DNA of 64,000 nt from Sulfurirhabdus sp043759595 (GTDB lineage Bacteria; Pseudomonadota; Gammaproteobacteria; Burkholderiales; SMCO01): positions 6,091-70,090 of the forward strand of contig JAYVLG010000158.1 in NCBI GenBank assembly GCA_043759595.1. The letters are read 5' to 3'. Below the pieces are notes generated by a model, which had not been told where the DNA came from, did no database searches, and was given only the letters and a program-made list of their open reading frames with translations. Made by a program: the position numbers and the translations under genes. This document shows positions 1 to 8,726 of the stretch, in pieces (position 1 is the stretch's first letter; every line of letters begins with the position of its first letter).

Positions 1-887
1 GGCCCTGTACCAATCGGATACCAGTCCAGGCTGAAATTTTTCTCTACCATCCCGGGTTGGGAATAGAAACGATCTGCCTCCTCAGGCACAGGCGCAAAAA
101 ACGGCATAGCCAGCCAATATGCCATTTGAGGATATTTGCCCTTTATTTTGAGACGGTAAGTATAGCGATCGACTACTTCGACGCCTTCAAGCGGATATCG
201 GGAAAGATCCAGATAAACATGACGACCTTCTGTGGCTACCAGTTCATCTTGTGCCTTTTGCAAAGTCACTGCGTAGGCTTTAAGACCTAAAATATAATCA
301 CTCATCACGCCAAAAATGGGTGAATGCAGTTTTGGATGAGCTAATCGTTTTATTTCATGGACGAAATCTTCCGCAACCAACTCTCGACTGCCTGTCTGTT
401 TAAAATCAGATAGCACCTGATAATGCGCCAGATCTTTTGCTGCCATGCCTTGATAAACTAATTTACCATTTTGGTCACGCGCAAACGCCGGATGAGGCTG
501 ATATAAAACCCCAGGACGTATATGGATTTCATAAACGCTACTTTCTATCGTTGAATCATCAGCCGTGTCTGGCAGACGATTACCCTGCTTATCAAAATAA
601 GCCAATTGAGGCATTTCTGCCGCACCAAATGGAATCAACGTATAGGGACGTTTCAGATAATGATATTGAAGTGGCGGTTCATAAATCTGGGCAATAATCG
701 CCAATTCATTAGCACTATAGGATTGTGCCGGATCAAGATGCTTGGGTCGTTCCGTAAAAGAAGAATACAGAATGTTTTTTCCGTCATCAGAATCAGGATA
801 GGGATTATTCCAGGGAGTCAAATTGCAGGCTGCCAAAAACAGGGGCAACAGAAAAACAAACAGGTCTTTTAACGAGGGCAGTGTCAT
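1..887 (-). CDS. Partial extracellular solute-binding lipoprotein, family 5 (oligopeptide/dipeptide-binding type)
   Basis: Open reading frame running off the left edge, so the C-terminus is missing. The start ATG at 887-885 is followed by a lipoprotein signal: a hydrophobic stretch ending in LAAC, giving lipidation at Cys about residue 19. The mature part begins with NILYSSFTERPKHLDPAQSY, the N-terminal pattern of SBP_bac_5 proteins of the DppA/OppA/MppA type, followed by a segment on bringing in the ligand (YEPPLQYHYLKRPY). The expected role is periplasmic capture of peptides or a related ligand for an ABC importer. The permease genes would lie left of the window, so the substrate cannot be judged. 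Family call fairly firm; ligand unknown. Confidence 0.8.
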   Translation of the reverse strand, partial: MTLPSLKDLFVFLLPLFLAACNLTPWNNPYPDSDDGKNILYSSFTERPKHLDPAQSYSANELAIIAQIYEPPLQYHYLKRPYTLIPFGAAEMPQLAYFDKQGNRLPDTADDSTIESSVYEIHIRPGVLYQPHPAFARDQNGKLVYQGMAAKDLAHYQVLSDFKQTGSRELVAEDFVHEIKRLAHPKLHSPIFGVMSDYILGLKAYAVTLQKAQDELVATEGRHVYLDLSRYPLEGVEVVDRYTYRLKIKGKYPQMAYWLAMPFFAPVPEEADRFYSQPGMVEKNFSLDWYPIGTG

Positions 888-959
888 TGGATTCACAGTT
901 TACCGTAAACCGGTTACAGCCGTCATCTCAATCTCCCGCATTCAACACGGAAAGCTGAA

Positions 960-988
960 TTACCACAATTTGATATAATAACTATAAT
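960..988 (+). promoter_or_regulatory. Candidate sigma70 promoter of fabI
   Basis: TTACCA at 960-965 and a perfect TATAAT at 983-988 are separated by 17 bases. Transcription would start near 995, just before the AGGA ribosome site at 1007-1010. This supports translation starting at 1017 rather than at the in-frame ATG at 987, which lies inside the promoter. Confidence 0.6.
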
Positions 989-1016
989 GAATAAAACTAC
1001 ATTTAAAGGAACATCA

Positions 1017-1796
1017 ATGGGATTTATGTCGAACAAACGTGTACTGATCACCGGACTAATCAGCAACCGATCGATCGCTTACGGTATTGCAACGGCCATG
1101 AAAAGAGAAGGTGCCGAGCTTGCCTTCACCTATCAAGGCGACCGAGTAAAAGATCGTGTCATTGAATTGGCAAATGAGTTTGACACCCAATTGATTTTTC
1201 CTTGCGATGTGGGCAGCGACGCAGAAATTGACCAGCTATTTATTGAATTAGGTAAACACTGGGATGGGCTTGATTCAATCGTTCATTCAGTGGCATTTGT
1301 ACCAAAAGTTGCCTTGTCTGGTGAATATATCGACAACGTTACTCGGGAAAACTTTCGTATTGCCCACGACATCAGTTCCTACAGCTTTACTGCCTTGGCA
1401 AAAGCGGCGCTCCCCATGATGGAAGGCCGAAATGCTTCGCTGCTGACATTGACTTATTTAGGTTCCGTTCGTGCCATACCTCACTACAACGTCATGGGAT
1501 TAGCCAAAGCCAGTCTGGAGTCCAGCGTACTTTACCTGGCGCAAAGTCTCGGTTCCAGAAACATTCGTGTCAATGCCATATCAGCGGGCCCCATTAAAAC
1601 GCTTGCGGCAAGTGGCATAACGGATTTTAGCAAGATTTTCGATTTTGTTGAAAAAAATGCACCATTACACCGCAACGTGACTATTGAAGAAGTAGGTAAC
1701 ACCGCAGCATTTCTCTGCAGCGATCTTGCCAGTGGTATCACAGGAGAAATTACTTATGTTGATGCCGGCTTCAATTCTTCCGTAGGCGGCATATAA
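1017..1796 (+). CDS. fabI: Enoyl-[acyl-carrier-protein] reductase, NADH-dependent
   Basis: Catalyses the last reductive step of each cycle of type II fatty acid elongation in the cytosol. The 259-residue product aligns without gaps to the first part of E. coli FabI: an N-terminal MGFxS-KR-LITG nucleotide-binding start, the CDV segment, and the catalytic Tyr/Lys of YNVMGLAK near residues 156-163. RTxVTIE-VGN and GEITYVDAGF complete the short-chain dehydrogenase fold. The start at 1017 is chosen because the family begins MGF and an AGGA site sits 6 bases upstream. The position matching E. coli Gly93 is Ala here (HSVAFVP against HSIGFAP). Gene stands alone; ppiD converges on it. Confidence 0.97.
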   Translation: MGFMSNKRVLITGLISNRSIAYGIATAMKREGAELAFTYQGDRVKDRVIELANEFDTQLIFPCDVGSDAEIDQLFIELGKHWDGLDSIVHSVAFVPKVALSGEYIDNVTRENFRIAHDISSYSFTALAKAALPMMEGRNASLLTLTYLGSVRAIPHYNVMGLAKASLESSVLYLAQSLGSRNIRVNAISAGPIKTLAASGITDFSKIFDFVEKNAPLHRNVTIEEVGNTAAFLCSDLASGITGEITYVDAGFNSSVGGI

Positions 1797-1894
1797 TTAG
1801 CCGAGTGAGTATAGCCAGATACTACAAGCAACCAGTGTTAAATAGCGACTGGCAGGAATTACACAAAACAATCACTCCCGCATTAAAACCAGGT

Positions 1895-1924
1895 CAGGAA
1901 CAAGGTGTATAAACCTTGTTCCTG
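1895..1924. terminator. Perfect 11-bp stem between convergent fabI and ppiD
   Basis: An 11-bp perfect inverted repeat (1895-1905 with 1914-1924) around an 8-base loop lies between the two convergent gene ends. On the minus strand a short TTTT follows the stem by a few bases; there is no clear T run on the plus strand. It most likely ends both transcripts, more convincingly ppiD. Confidence 0.55.
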
Positions 1925-1932
1925 AATGCTGA

Positions 1933-3837
1933 TTAGCGTTCAGCTTTAGCCAGCTTTTCCTTCATTACCTTGATTTCAGACTGTTTCTTCAGTGAAGACA
2001 GATAAACAGCTGTTTGCTCAGAAGCGACAAGCTCAGACAACCCTTGTGCGTAGGCTTTCCTTTTTGCTTCATCAATACTAGCTGCATCCGTTACTTTCGA
2101 TATTTTCAGCAAAGTAAATCCACCCAGTGCATTCTCAACGCCAGCATAAGCCGGTAACTTATGGGCATCTGCTTTAAACACCTGAATTAAAGCAGCTTCA
2201 TCCAGGCCTTGCGCATTTTGACGCGTAATCGTTTTGGAAGCGTCCCAGGTCAAGTCAACCGCTTTACCCTGCTTTAACTGCGCAAGCATTGCTTCTCCCT
2301 GTTGTTTAGCCATAATAGCCGCTTGTTCCTTTTGCAAGCGCTCTGCAATACCAGAACTCACTTGCTCAAATGGCTTGGTACTAGGCGCTTTATGATCAAT
2401 CACCCGGGCAGAAACCAAGGTGTTGGAAGCCACTTCGACTGCTTCAGTATTACGCTTATTATTCAAGGATTCATCAGAAAACAGCGCTTGCAATATCTTC
2501 TCGTTATTTAAGCTTGCACCATCACCGCTAGTCCTGCTCACCCAACCACTGGTCTGAACAGTCAGCTTCATTGCATCCGCTGCAGGCTTTAAACTATCAC
2601 CTTGTTCATATACCATATTGCTGAAATTATCAGCCACTTCTGCAAATCTTTTGCTGGCTTTCTGTTTTTTCAATTCAGAAACTATTTCACCTTTCACTTC
2701 CTCAAGCATGCGGGATTTAGCAGGTTTAATAGCTGTGAGCTTAATGATGTGCAATCCGAAGTCAGATGTTACCGGACCTTTGATCTCACCAACAGTCATC
2801 TTGTATGCAGCATCTTCAAATGGTTTAACCATTGCGCCTCGACCAAACATACCCAGATCCCCGCCCTGTGCAGCAGAACCTGAATCTTGCGAATACTTTT
2901 TAGCTAACTCTGCAAAATCAGCAGGGTGACTTTTAACTTCATTCAGCACCTGATTCGCTTTCTCGATTGCAGCAGTTTTTTCAGCAGCAGTCGCATTGGG
3001 AGAAACATTAATCAAAATATGTGAAGCCTGGCGCTCTTCAGCTGTCTGATACTGCTTTGAATGAGATAAATAATAGTTCTTCACTTCCTCATCGCTCACT
3101 TGCATTTGAGGTAGCAGTGCGTCAACAGAAAGTACAACATATTCTGCCCTCACCTGTTCAGGTACTTTAAAATCTGCAAGGTGGCTATCGTAATAGGATT
3201 TAACGGCAGCAGGCTCAATCTGTATTTTGGATAAAAATTGTGCGGGCTTTAAAACCTGTACGCTGGCTTCACGCTGCTGCTCGCTGGCTTTCATCACAGC
3301 TTCCACCACTGTATGAGACATAAACTGACTTGCGGTCAAACCACCCACAAGTTGCTGGCTCATCAACTCCTGCCTGACGCGAGATTCGAACATGGCGGAT
3401 GTCATATTCTGGTTACGCAACAACGCATCATAACGTGATTTCTGGAACTGGCCATCTTGCTGAAAAGCAGGAATTTGCGCAATAACACTAGCCAGTTGAG
3501 CATCAGTGATTGCCACGCCAATCTTGCTTGCCTCCTGCACGAGCAAGTGTTGATTTATGAGGTTATCAAGGACAGATTGCCTTACCTCAGGGCTATCCAG
3601 CAGCGCAGGGTCAAAACTCCCACCCAACTTGGTACGCAACCGTTCCTGCTGGTCTTTCAGTGCCTGAGTAAACTCCTGAGATAATATTTTTTGACCATTT
3701 ACAGAAGCAACCACATCTGCCTCACCCTTGTTATGGATATAGGAATCAACACCCCACAACGCAAAAGGAACAATGATCAGTGCAAGAATGATTTTAGCGA
3801 AAATTCCCTGGGCACGGTCACGTATAGCTTCCAGCAT
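1933..3837 (-). CDS. ppiD: Peptidyl-prolyl isomerase / periplasmic chaperone PpiD
   Basis: A membrane-anchored periplasmic folding helper associated with the Sec translocon exit in characterised bacteria. The 634-residue protein begins MLEAIRDRAQG, then one TM segment (IILALIIVPFALWGVDSYI, about residues 16-34). A SurA-like N-terminal chaperone region with NGQKILSQEF and LINQHLLVQEA follows. A parvulin domain lies about residues 265-365, marked by ASHILI, YSQDSGSAAQGGDLG and FGLHIIKLT. The C-terminal half is helical and Gln/Lys-rich. It lies downstream of hupB and two tRNA genes, the standard order in betaproteobacteria. The terminator at 3960-3987 suggests ppiD has its own promoter in 3838-3959. 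Confidence 0.95.
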   Translation of the reverse strand: MLEAIRDRAQGIFAKIILALIIVPFALWGVDSYIHNKGEADVVASVNGQKILSQEFTQALKDQQERLRTKLGGSFDPALLDSPEVRQSVLDNLINQHLLVQEASKIGVAITDAQLASVIAQIPAFQQDGQFQKSRYDALLRNQNMTSAMFESRVRQELMSQQLVGGLTASQFMSHTVVEAVMKASEQQREASVQVLKPAQFLSKIQIEPAAVKSYYDSHLADFKVPEQVRAEYVVLSVDALLPQMQVSDEEVKNYYLSHSKQYQTAEERQASHILINVSPNATAAEKTAAIEKANQVLNEVKSHPADFAELAKKYSQDSGSAAQGGDLGMFGRGAMVKPFEDAAYKMTVGEIKGPVTSDFGLHIIKLTAIKPAKSRMLEEVKGEIVSELKKQKASKRFAEVADNFSNMVYEQGDSLKPAADAMKLTVQTSGWVSRTSGDGASLNNEKILQALFSDESLNNKRNTEAVEVASNTLVSARVIDHKAPSTKPFEQVSSGIAERLQKEQAAIMAKQQGEAMLAQLKQGKAVDLTWDASKTITRQNAQGLDEAALIQVFKADAHKLPAYAGVENALGGFTLLKISKVTDAASIDEAKRKAYAQGLSELVASEQTAVYLSSLKKQSEIKVMKEKLAKAER

Positions 3838-3959
3838 ATTTATTTACCTGAATTAGATCAAATACCGAAGAGTAAAGGGTTATTCACGATGAGTAAAGAG
3901 GACAACGCTCAAAAACCGACTGCAAAGAGGAAAACTACTGAAAATGAGCTGAAAATGAA

Positions 3960-3987
3960 AAAAGGATGAACCAAGGTTCATCCTTTT
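3960..3987 (-). terminator. Rho-independent terminator after tRNA-Asp
   Basis: A stem of AAAAGGATGAACC paired with its complement (3960-3972 with 3975-3987) is followed, reading the minus strand, by a T tract. It ends the hupB-tRNA-Val-tRNA-Asp transcript before ppiD. Confidence 0.8.
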
Positions 3988-3991
3988 AAAT

Positions 3992-4068
3992 TGGCGGAGT
4001 GGACGGGACTCGAACCCGCGACCTCAGCCGTGACAGGGCTGCATTCTAACCAACTGAACTACCACTCC
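3992..4068 (-). tRNA. tRNA-Asp (GTC)
   Basis: 77 nt including an encoded CCA. The anticodon arm CAGCC-CTGTCAC-GGCTG gives GTC. The acceptor stem GGAGTGG pairs with CCACTCC and the T arm holds GGTTCGAGTCC. It lies 16 bases after tRNA-Val in the same direction. Confidence 0.97.
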
Positions 4069-4084
4069 AAAAACTAAAATCTTA

Positions 4085-4160
4085 TGGTGGGTGCTGAGGG
4101 GCTCGAACCCCCGACATTCGCCTTGTAAGGGCGACGCTCTACCAGCTGAGCTAAGCACCC
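4085..4160 (-). tRNA. tRNA-Val (TAC)
   Basis: 76 nt including an encoded CCA. The anticodon arm TCGCC-CTTACAA-GGCGA gives TAC. The acceptor GGGTGCT pairs with AGCACCC and the D arm reads AGCTCAGCTGGTAGAGC. It follows hupB by about 50 bases and is probably cut from a hupB read-through transcript. Confidence 0.97.
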
Positions 4161-4211
4161 GTCTTGTTAAGATGTCTTGCTATTTACAATTCATCTTCAA
4201 CCAAAGAGGCG

Positions 4212-4484
4212 CTAGTTTACACTATCTTTTAGCGCTTTACCAGCACGAAATTTAGGTATTTTTGCTGCCTTGATTTTAATGGTCGCTCCGGTACGCGGAT
4301 TCCGACCATTTCGGGCAGCCCGCTTCCCAACGTAAAACGTTCCAAAACCAACCAGTGTAACCATCTCACCTTTTTTCATTGCACCTTTAACGGCTGTAAT
4401 AGTAGCGTCAAGAGCACGGCCTGCAGCAGCTTTAGAAACATCAGCTTGTTTTGCAATTTGATCGATTAATTCAGATTTGTTCAC
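4212..4484 (-). CDS. hupB: DNA-binding protein HU-beta
   Basis: A histone-like nucleoid protein of exactly 90 residues, the usual length of HU. It begins NKSELIDQIAKQADVSKAAA and carries the DNA-binding arm centre GFGTFYVGKRAARNGRNPRTG, ending FRAGKALKDSVN. The start chosen is a GTG at 4484-4482, preceded on the minus strand by an AAGGGG ribosome site. A longer in-frame ATG at 4532 would add 16 residues not found in HU and overlap the -10 region. Lon lies just upstream with its own terminator, so hupB is transcribed from its own promoter at 4538-4567. Confidence 0.96.
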   Translation of the reverse strand: MNKSELIDQIAKQADVSKAAAGRALDATITAVKGAMKKGEMVTLVGFGTFYVGKRAARNGRNPRTGATIKIKAAKIPKFRAGKALKDSVN

Positions 4485-4537
4485 GTTGAGTCCCCTTTCT
4501 ACAAAAATTGTAAATACAGGAAATGCCTGCAATCCGC

Positions 4538-4567
4538 TTTATATCAAGCCGCAAAACACTGTGTCAA
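4538..4567 (-). promoter_or_regulatory. Sigma70 promoter of hupB
   Basis: On the minus strand, a consensus TTGACA (4567-4562) and TATAAA (4543-4538) are 18 bases apart, about 55 bases before the GTG start. The rest of the 4485-4760 gap is AT-rich and shows no gene. Confidence 0.75.
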
Positions 4568-4760
4568 GCGATTTACGGAAAATAAATACATGCTTAAAAC
4601 TTCAAAGAAAGATAAATCGTTATAACACAATTAGATATATAGCATCTTCCACATTAGTATCAAACACCATGCATTACCTACTTCACAACTAATATTTCAT
4701 GAAAATAGTGATAGTATGGCCTCGCAGCCAATTTTTATTTTTATCTTCGTCATGCTAAAA

Positions 4761-4798
4761 CTAAAAAGGGTGAATGTTTTCACATTCACCCTTTTTAG
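4761..4798 (-). terminator. Rho-independent terminator of lon
   Basis: A 16-bp perfect stem (4761-4776 with 4783-4798), with loop TTTTCA, A tract on one side and T tract on the other. It starts about 20 bases after the lon stop codon. Confidence 0.85.
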
Positions 4799-4818
4799 CC
4801 TGCCACACTTAACTGATT

Positions 4819-7242
4819 CTAGTGCTTAATAACAGCCGGCTTTTTTTCCTCAACAGCGGGTGGTACAGCAGCCGTTGCATCTACCGGAGCAACATCTTCA
4901 AGCGGTTGGGGTTTACGTTCCAGAGCCAGCTCAAGAACCTGATCTATCCATTTTACAGGATGAATATCCAGTTTGTTCTTGATGTTATCTGGAATATCTA
5001 CCAGATCCTTCACGTTTTCTTCTGGAATCAGTACCGTCTTAATTCCACCGCGATGTGCTGCCAGCAGCTTTTCCTTCAGGCCACCAATTGGCAGGATTTC
5101 ACCCCGCAAGGTAATTTCGCCTGTCATGGCAACATCAGCACGTACAGGAATGCCTGTCAGCACTGACACCATCGCAGTAGTGATTGCACCACCCGCGCTT
5201 GGACCATCCTTCGGCGTTGCCCCTTCAGGCAAGTGAATATGAATATCGTTCTTCTGATAGAAATCTTCAGGGATACCTAGGATACGAGAACGACTTCTTA
5301 CGACACTCAAGGCAGCCTGGATAGACTCTTGCATTACTTCGCCCAGCTTACCTGTTGTAATCATTTTACCGCGACCTGGAAGCAATGCACTTTCAATGGT
5401 CAACAGCTCGCCACCTACTTCAGTCCATGCAAGCCCGGTAACCTGACCAACTTGATTGTTTTTCTCGGCTATACCATAACTAAATCGACGTACGCCTAAA
5501 AATTTGTCAAGATTACGCGCGTTAACAGTAACCTTGTTGCCGCGCGCTTGCTTTAACAGCAGGGTTTTTACCACCTTACGGCAAATTTTGGCAACTTCGC
5601 GATCCAGCGAACGCACACCCGCTTCTCGTGTGTAATAACGCACGATATCACGAATTGCGCTTTCCGAAACAATCAGTTCCGTCGCCTTCAGGCCATGATT
5701 CTGCATCTGCTTATCAAGCAAATAGCGCATAGCGATATTCACTTTTTCATCTTCCGTATAGCCAGAAAGACGAATAATTTCCATACGATCCAGTAATGGA
5801 CCAGGAATATTCATGGTATTCGCAGTAGCGACAAACATCACATCAGACAAATCATATTCAACTTCAACATAATGATCGACAAATGTATGATTTTGCTCAG
5901 GATCCAGCACCTCTAACAACGCTGATGATGGGTCGCCACGGAAATCCTGCCCCATTTTATCCACTTCATCCAGCAGGAATAATGGATTGCGCACTGTCGA
6001 CTTTGTCATGCTCTGCAAAATCTTGCCCGGCATAGAACCAATATAAGTCCGACGATGGCCGCGAATTTCAGCTTCGTCTCTCACTCCGCCGAGCGCCATA
6101 CGGATGAACTTACGGTTTGTGGCTTTAGCGATGGACTGCCCCAGCGAGGTCTTACCAACTCCGGGCGGTCCAACCAGACAAAGAATTGGCGCTTTTAATT
6201 TATCTACGCGCTGTTGCACTGCCAGATATTCGATAATCCGTTCTTTAACCTTTTCCAAACCGTAATGATCTTTATCCAGTATTTCTTCTGCAACGCGCAG
6301 ATCTTTACTGATTTTGGTTTTTTTCTTCCATGGCAACCCAACCAGTGTATCAATATAAGTACGCACAACGGTAGCTTCTGCAGACATAGGAGACATCAGA
6401 CGAAGCTTTTTCAGCTCTGCCTCCGCCTTTATTTTCGCTTCTTTAGGCATTTGCGCGCCCTTGATTTTTTTATCAAGTTCATCAAGGTCTGCACCTTCTT
6501 CAATTTCGCCCAGTTCTTTTTGAATGGCCTTTACCTGCTCATTCAAATAATATTCACGCTGGCTTTTTTCCATCTGGCGCTTAACGCGACCGCGAATACG
6601 TTTTTCAACTTGAAGTATGTCAATTTCAGTTTCCATCAAGCTCATGAGATGCTCAAGACGTTTACCTACATCCAGCATTTCCAGTACTTCCTGCTTTTGT
6701 TCCAGCTTCAGCGGCAAATGCGCTGCTATCGTATCAGCAAGACGCCCAGCTTCATCAATGCCTGCCAATGAGGTCAAAATTTCAGGTGGAATCTTTTTAT
6801 TGAGCTTCACATACTGATCAAACTGAGCGACCAAAGCACGCTTCATCGCTTCAACTTCATGATCTTCCATTTCATCTGTAGCAATAGGCTTTGCACGCGC
6901 AGAATAATGTGTTTTGTCATCAATGAATTCAAGAATATTTGAGCGTTTTTCACCCTCAACCAGCACTTTCACTGTGCCATCAGGCAACTTCAACATTTGC
7001 AATATGCTTGCAATGCTACCAATTTCGTACAGATCTTCCGGAGTTGGCTCATCTTTTGCCGCGGATTTCTGCGCCACCAGCAAAATGTTCTTGCCGGATT
7101 CCATTGCAGTTTCAAGCGCCTTTATGGATTTTGGGCGCCCCACGAACAAGGGAATGACCATATGCGGAAACACTACGACATCTCGCAATGGCAGTAACGG
7201 TAAAGTCACTTCATCAGTGATCGGATTTTCAATATTTGCCAT
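4819..7242 (-). CDS. lon: ATP-dependent protease La (Lon)
   Basis: A cytosolic AAA+ serine protease that degrades misfolded and regulatory proteins. The 807-residue chain has the usual order: an N-terminal substrate domain (LPLLPLRDVVVFPHMVIPLF), a coiled segment, then the AAA+ core with Walker A GPPGVGKTS near residue 360 and LLDEVDKMG Walker B. The S16 protease domain follows, with catalytic Ser in PKDGPSAGGA and Lys in GLKEKLLAAHRGG. The C-terminal tail is Pro/Ala/Val-rich and variable in the family. It is the last gene of the tig-clpP-clpX-lon cluster, and a sigma32-like promoter in front suggests heat-shock control. Confidence 0.98.
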   Translation of the reverse strand: MANIENPITDEVTLPLLPLRDVVVFPHMVIPLFVGRPKSIKALETAMESGKNILLVAQKSAAKDEPTPEDLYEIGSIASILQMLKLPDGTVKVLVEGEKRSNILEFIDDKTHYSARAKPIATDEMEDHEVEAMKRALVAQFDQYVKLNKKIPPEILTSLAGIDEAGRLADTIAAHLPLKLEQKQEVLEMLDVGKRLEHLMSLMETEIDILQVEKRIRGRVKRQMEKSQREYYLNEQVKAIQKELGEIEEGADLDELDKKIKGAQMPKEAKIKAEAELKKLRLMSPMSAEATVVRTYIDTLVGLPWKKKTKISKDLRVAEEILDKDHYGLEKVKERIIEYLAVQQRVDKLKAPILCLVGPPGVGKTSLGQSIAKATNRKFIRMALGGVRDEAEIRGHRRTYIGSMPGKILQSMTKSTVRNPLFLLDEVDKMGQDFRGDPSSALLEVLDPEQNHTFVDHYVEVEYDLSDVMFVATANTMNIPGPLLDRMEIIRLSGYTEDEKVNIAMRYLLDKQMQNHGLKATELIVSESAIRDIVRYYTREAGVRSLDREVAKICRKVVKTLLLKQARGNKVTVNARNLDKFLGVRRFSYGIAEKNNQVGQVTGLAWTEVGGELLTIESALLPGRGKMITTGKLGEVMQESIQAALSVVRSRSRILGIPEDFYQKNDIHIHLPEGATPKDGPSAGGAITTAMVSVLTGIPVRADVAMTGEITLRGEILPIGGLKEKLLAAHRGGIKTVLIPEENVKDLVDIPDNIKNKLDIHPVKWIDQVLELALERKPQPLEDVAPVDATAAVPPAVEEKKPAVIKH

Positions 7243-7281
7243 GTCATCCCACCTAAAAAAATTACGGATAGAAACTCTAGT

Positions 7282-7307
7282 TGAGGGCCGACTTCGTGAA
7301 TTTCAAG
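7282..7307 (-). promoter_or_regulatory. Sigma32-like (heat-shock) promoter of lon
   Basis: On the minus strand CTTGAAA (7307-7301) is followed after 13 bases by CCCTCA (7287-7282), close to the heat-shock sigma pattern CTTGAAA-13/15-CCCCAT. It ends 40 bases before the lon start, as expected for a heat-shock gene. Confidence 0.5.
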
Positions 7308-7381
7308 TCATTCAAGGATCAGTTGGCAATAAATTTGCACAATGTGATGAAAAAAACAATCAATCAAGTACTACAACTTCA

Positions 7382-7411
7382 AGGAATACAGGGAATAAAC
7401 CCTGCATTCCT
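7382..7411 (-). terminator. Hairpin between clpX and lon
   Basis: A stem of 6 + 5 bp with one mismatch (7382-7393 with 7400-7411) around a 6-base loop lies 9 bases after the clpX stop. There is no T run, so it may be a partial terminator or an RNA-processing or stability hairpin that lets clpX and lon be expressed at different levels. Confidence 0.45.
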
Positions 7412-7419
7412 GAATACAA

Positions 7420-8685
7420 TCAAGCAGATTCAGCTGCCTTCGGTTTATCCGCATAAATAAGCAACGGTTTGCCTTCCGCATCTATCACGCTATCATCCAG
7501 CACCACTTTGCTCACATTAGACAAGGATGGTAAATCAAACATGGTATCCAATAAAGCATGTTCAATAATGGAACGTAAGCCACGAGCACCCGTTTTGCGT
7601 GCCAATGCTTTGCGAGAAATCGCATCCAGCGCTTCCGTACGGAACTCCAGCTCCACGCCTTCCATCTGGAATAATTTCTGGAATTGTTTGGTCAACGCAT
7701 TTTTTGGTTCGGTCAGAATCTGCATCAAGGCGGCTTCATCCAACTCTTCAAGTGTCGCAACTACGGGCAGACGCCCCACAAATTCTGGAATCAAACCAAA
7801 TTTAATGAGATCTTCGGGTTCTACGTCACGCAAAATCTCACCGATATCCTTCCGGTTATCTTTGCTCTTAACTTCTGCACCGAATCCAATTCCACCCTTC
7901 TCGGCACGATTACGGATGACTTTATCAAGACCGCTAAACGCACCACCACATATAAAGAGGATGTTTGTGGTATCAACCTGCACAAATTCCTGATTTGGGT
8001 GCTTACGGCCACCTTGTGGAGGCACGGAAGCCACTGTACCTTCAATCAGCTTCAGCAAGGCTTGCTGCACACCTTCACCGGACACATCGCGCGTAATCGA
8101 AGGGTTATCGGATTTGCGAGAAATCTTGTCGATTTCGTCGATATACACAATACCCTGCTGTGCTTTCTCAACATCGTAATCGCATTTTTGCAATAGTTTT
8201 TGAATGATGTTTTCTACGTCTTCCCCTACATAACCAGCCTCAGTAAGCGTAGTTGCATCAGCCATAACAAAGGGAACATTAAGCAAACGCGCCAAGGTTT
8301 GGGCCAACAATGTTTTACCTGAGCCCGTAGGCCCTACCAGTAAAATATTACTCTTTGCCAATTCAACTTCGTCTGATTTACTTGAGTTTCTCAAGCGTTT
8401 GTAATGGTTATAAACCGCTACAGACAGAATTTTCTTAGCCTGATCCTGGCCAATCACATATTCATCCAGTATTGCACGGATTTCATGAGGAACCGGGAGT
8501 TCCAGTTTCCCGGTTTTTTCTGACTTGTCACCCTGAATTTCTTCACGAATGATGTCATTGCATAGCTCCACGCATTCATCACAAATGAATACTGAGGGGC
8601 CGGCGATCAGCTTTCTCACTTCGTGCTGGCTTTTGCCACAGAAAGAGCAATAAAGTAGTTTTTCGCCGCCAATTTTGTCAGACAT
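7420..8685 (-). CDS. clpX: ATP-dependent Clp protease ATP-binding subunit ClpX
   Basis: A hexameric AAA+ unfoldase that feeds tagged proteins into ClpP. The 421-residue protein starts with the ClpX zinc domain (two CxxC pairs, CSFCGK and CDECVELC). Walker A GPTGSGKTLLAQ is near residue 118 and Walker B VYIDEIDKI follows. The ClpP-docking IGF loop is visible in KGGIGFGAEV. The C-terminal lid ends in a family-typical acidic segment. It is 40 bases after clpP in the same direction. Confidence 0.98.
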   Translation of the reverse strand: MSDKIGGEKLLYCSFCGKSQHEVRKLIAGPSVFICDECVELCNDIIREEIQGDKSEKTGKLELPVPHEIRAILDEYVIGQDQAKKILSVAVYNHYKRLRNSSKSDEVELAKSNILLVGPTGSGKTLLAQTLARLLNVPFVMADATTLTEAGYVGEDVENIIQKLLQKCDYDVEKAQQGIVYIDEIDKISRKSDNPSITRDVSGEGVQQALLKLIEGTVASVPPQGGRKHPNQEFVQVDTTNILFICGGAFSGLDKVIRNRAEKGGIGFGAEVKSKDNRKDIGEILRDVEPEDLIKFGLIPEFVGRLPVVATLEELDEAALMQILTEPKNALTKQFQKLFQMEGVELEFRTEALDAISRKALARKTGARGLRSIIEHALLDTMFDLPSLSNVSKVVLDDSVIDAEGKPLLIYADKPKAAESA

Positions 8686-8726
8686 AACCCGTTTCCCTAA
8701 ATTTACAATGTATTTTCAAAGCGTTA

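Noticed and set aside
3889..3969. 26-codon plus-strand frame before the tRNA cluster
   Set aside because: It runs into the terminator stem, has Lys/Glu-rich chance composition and no recognisable ribosome site of its own.
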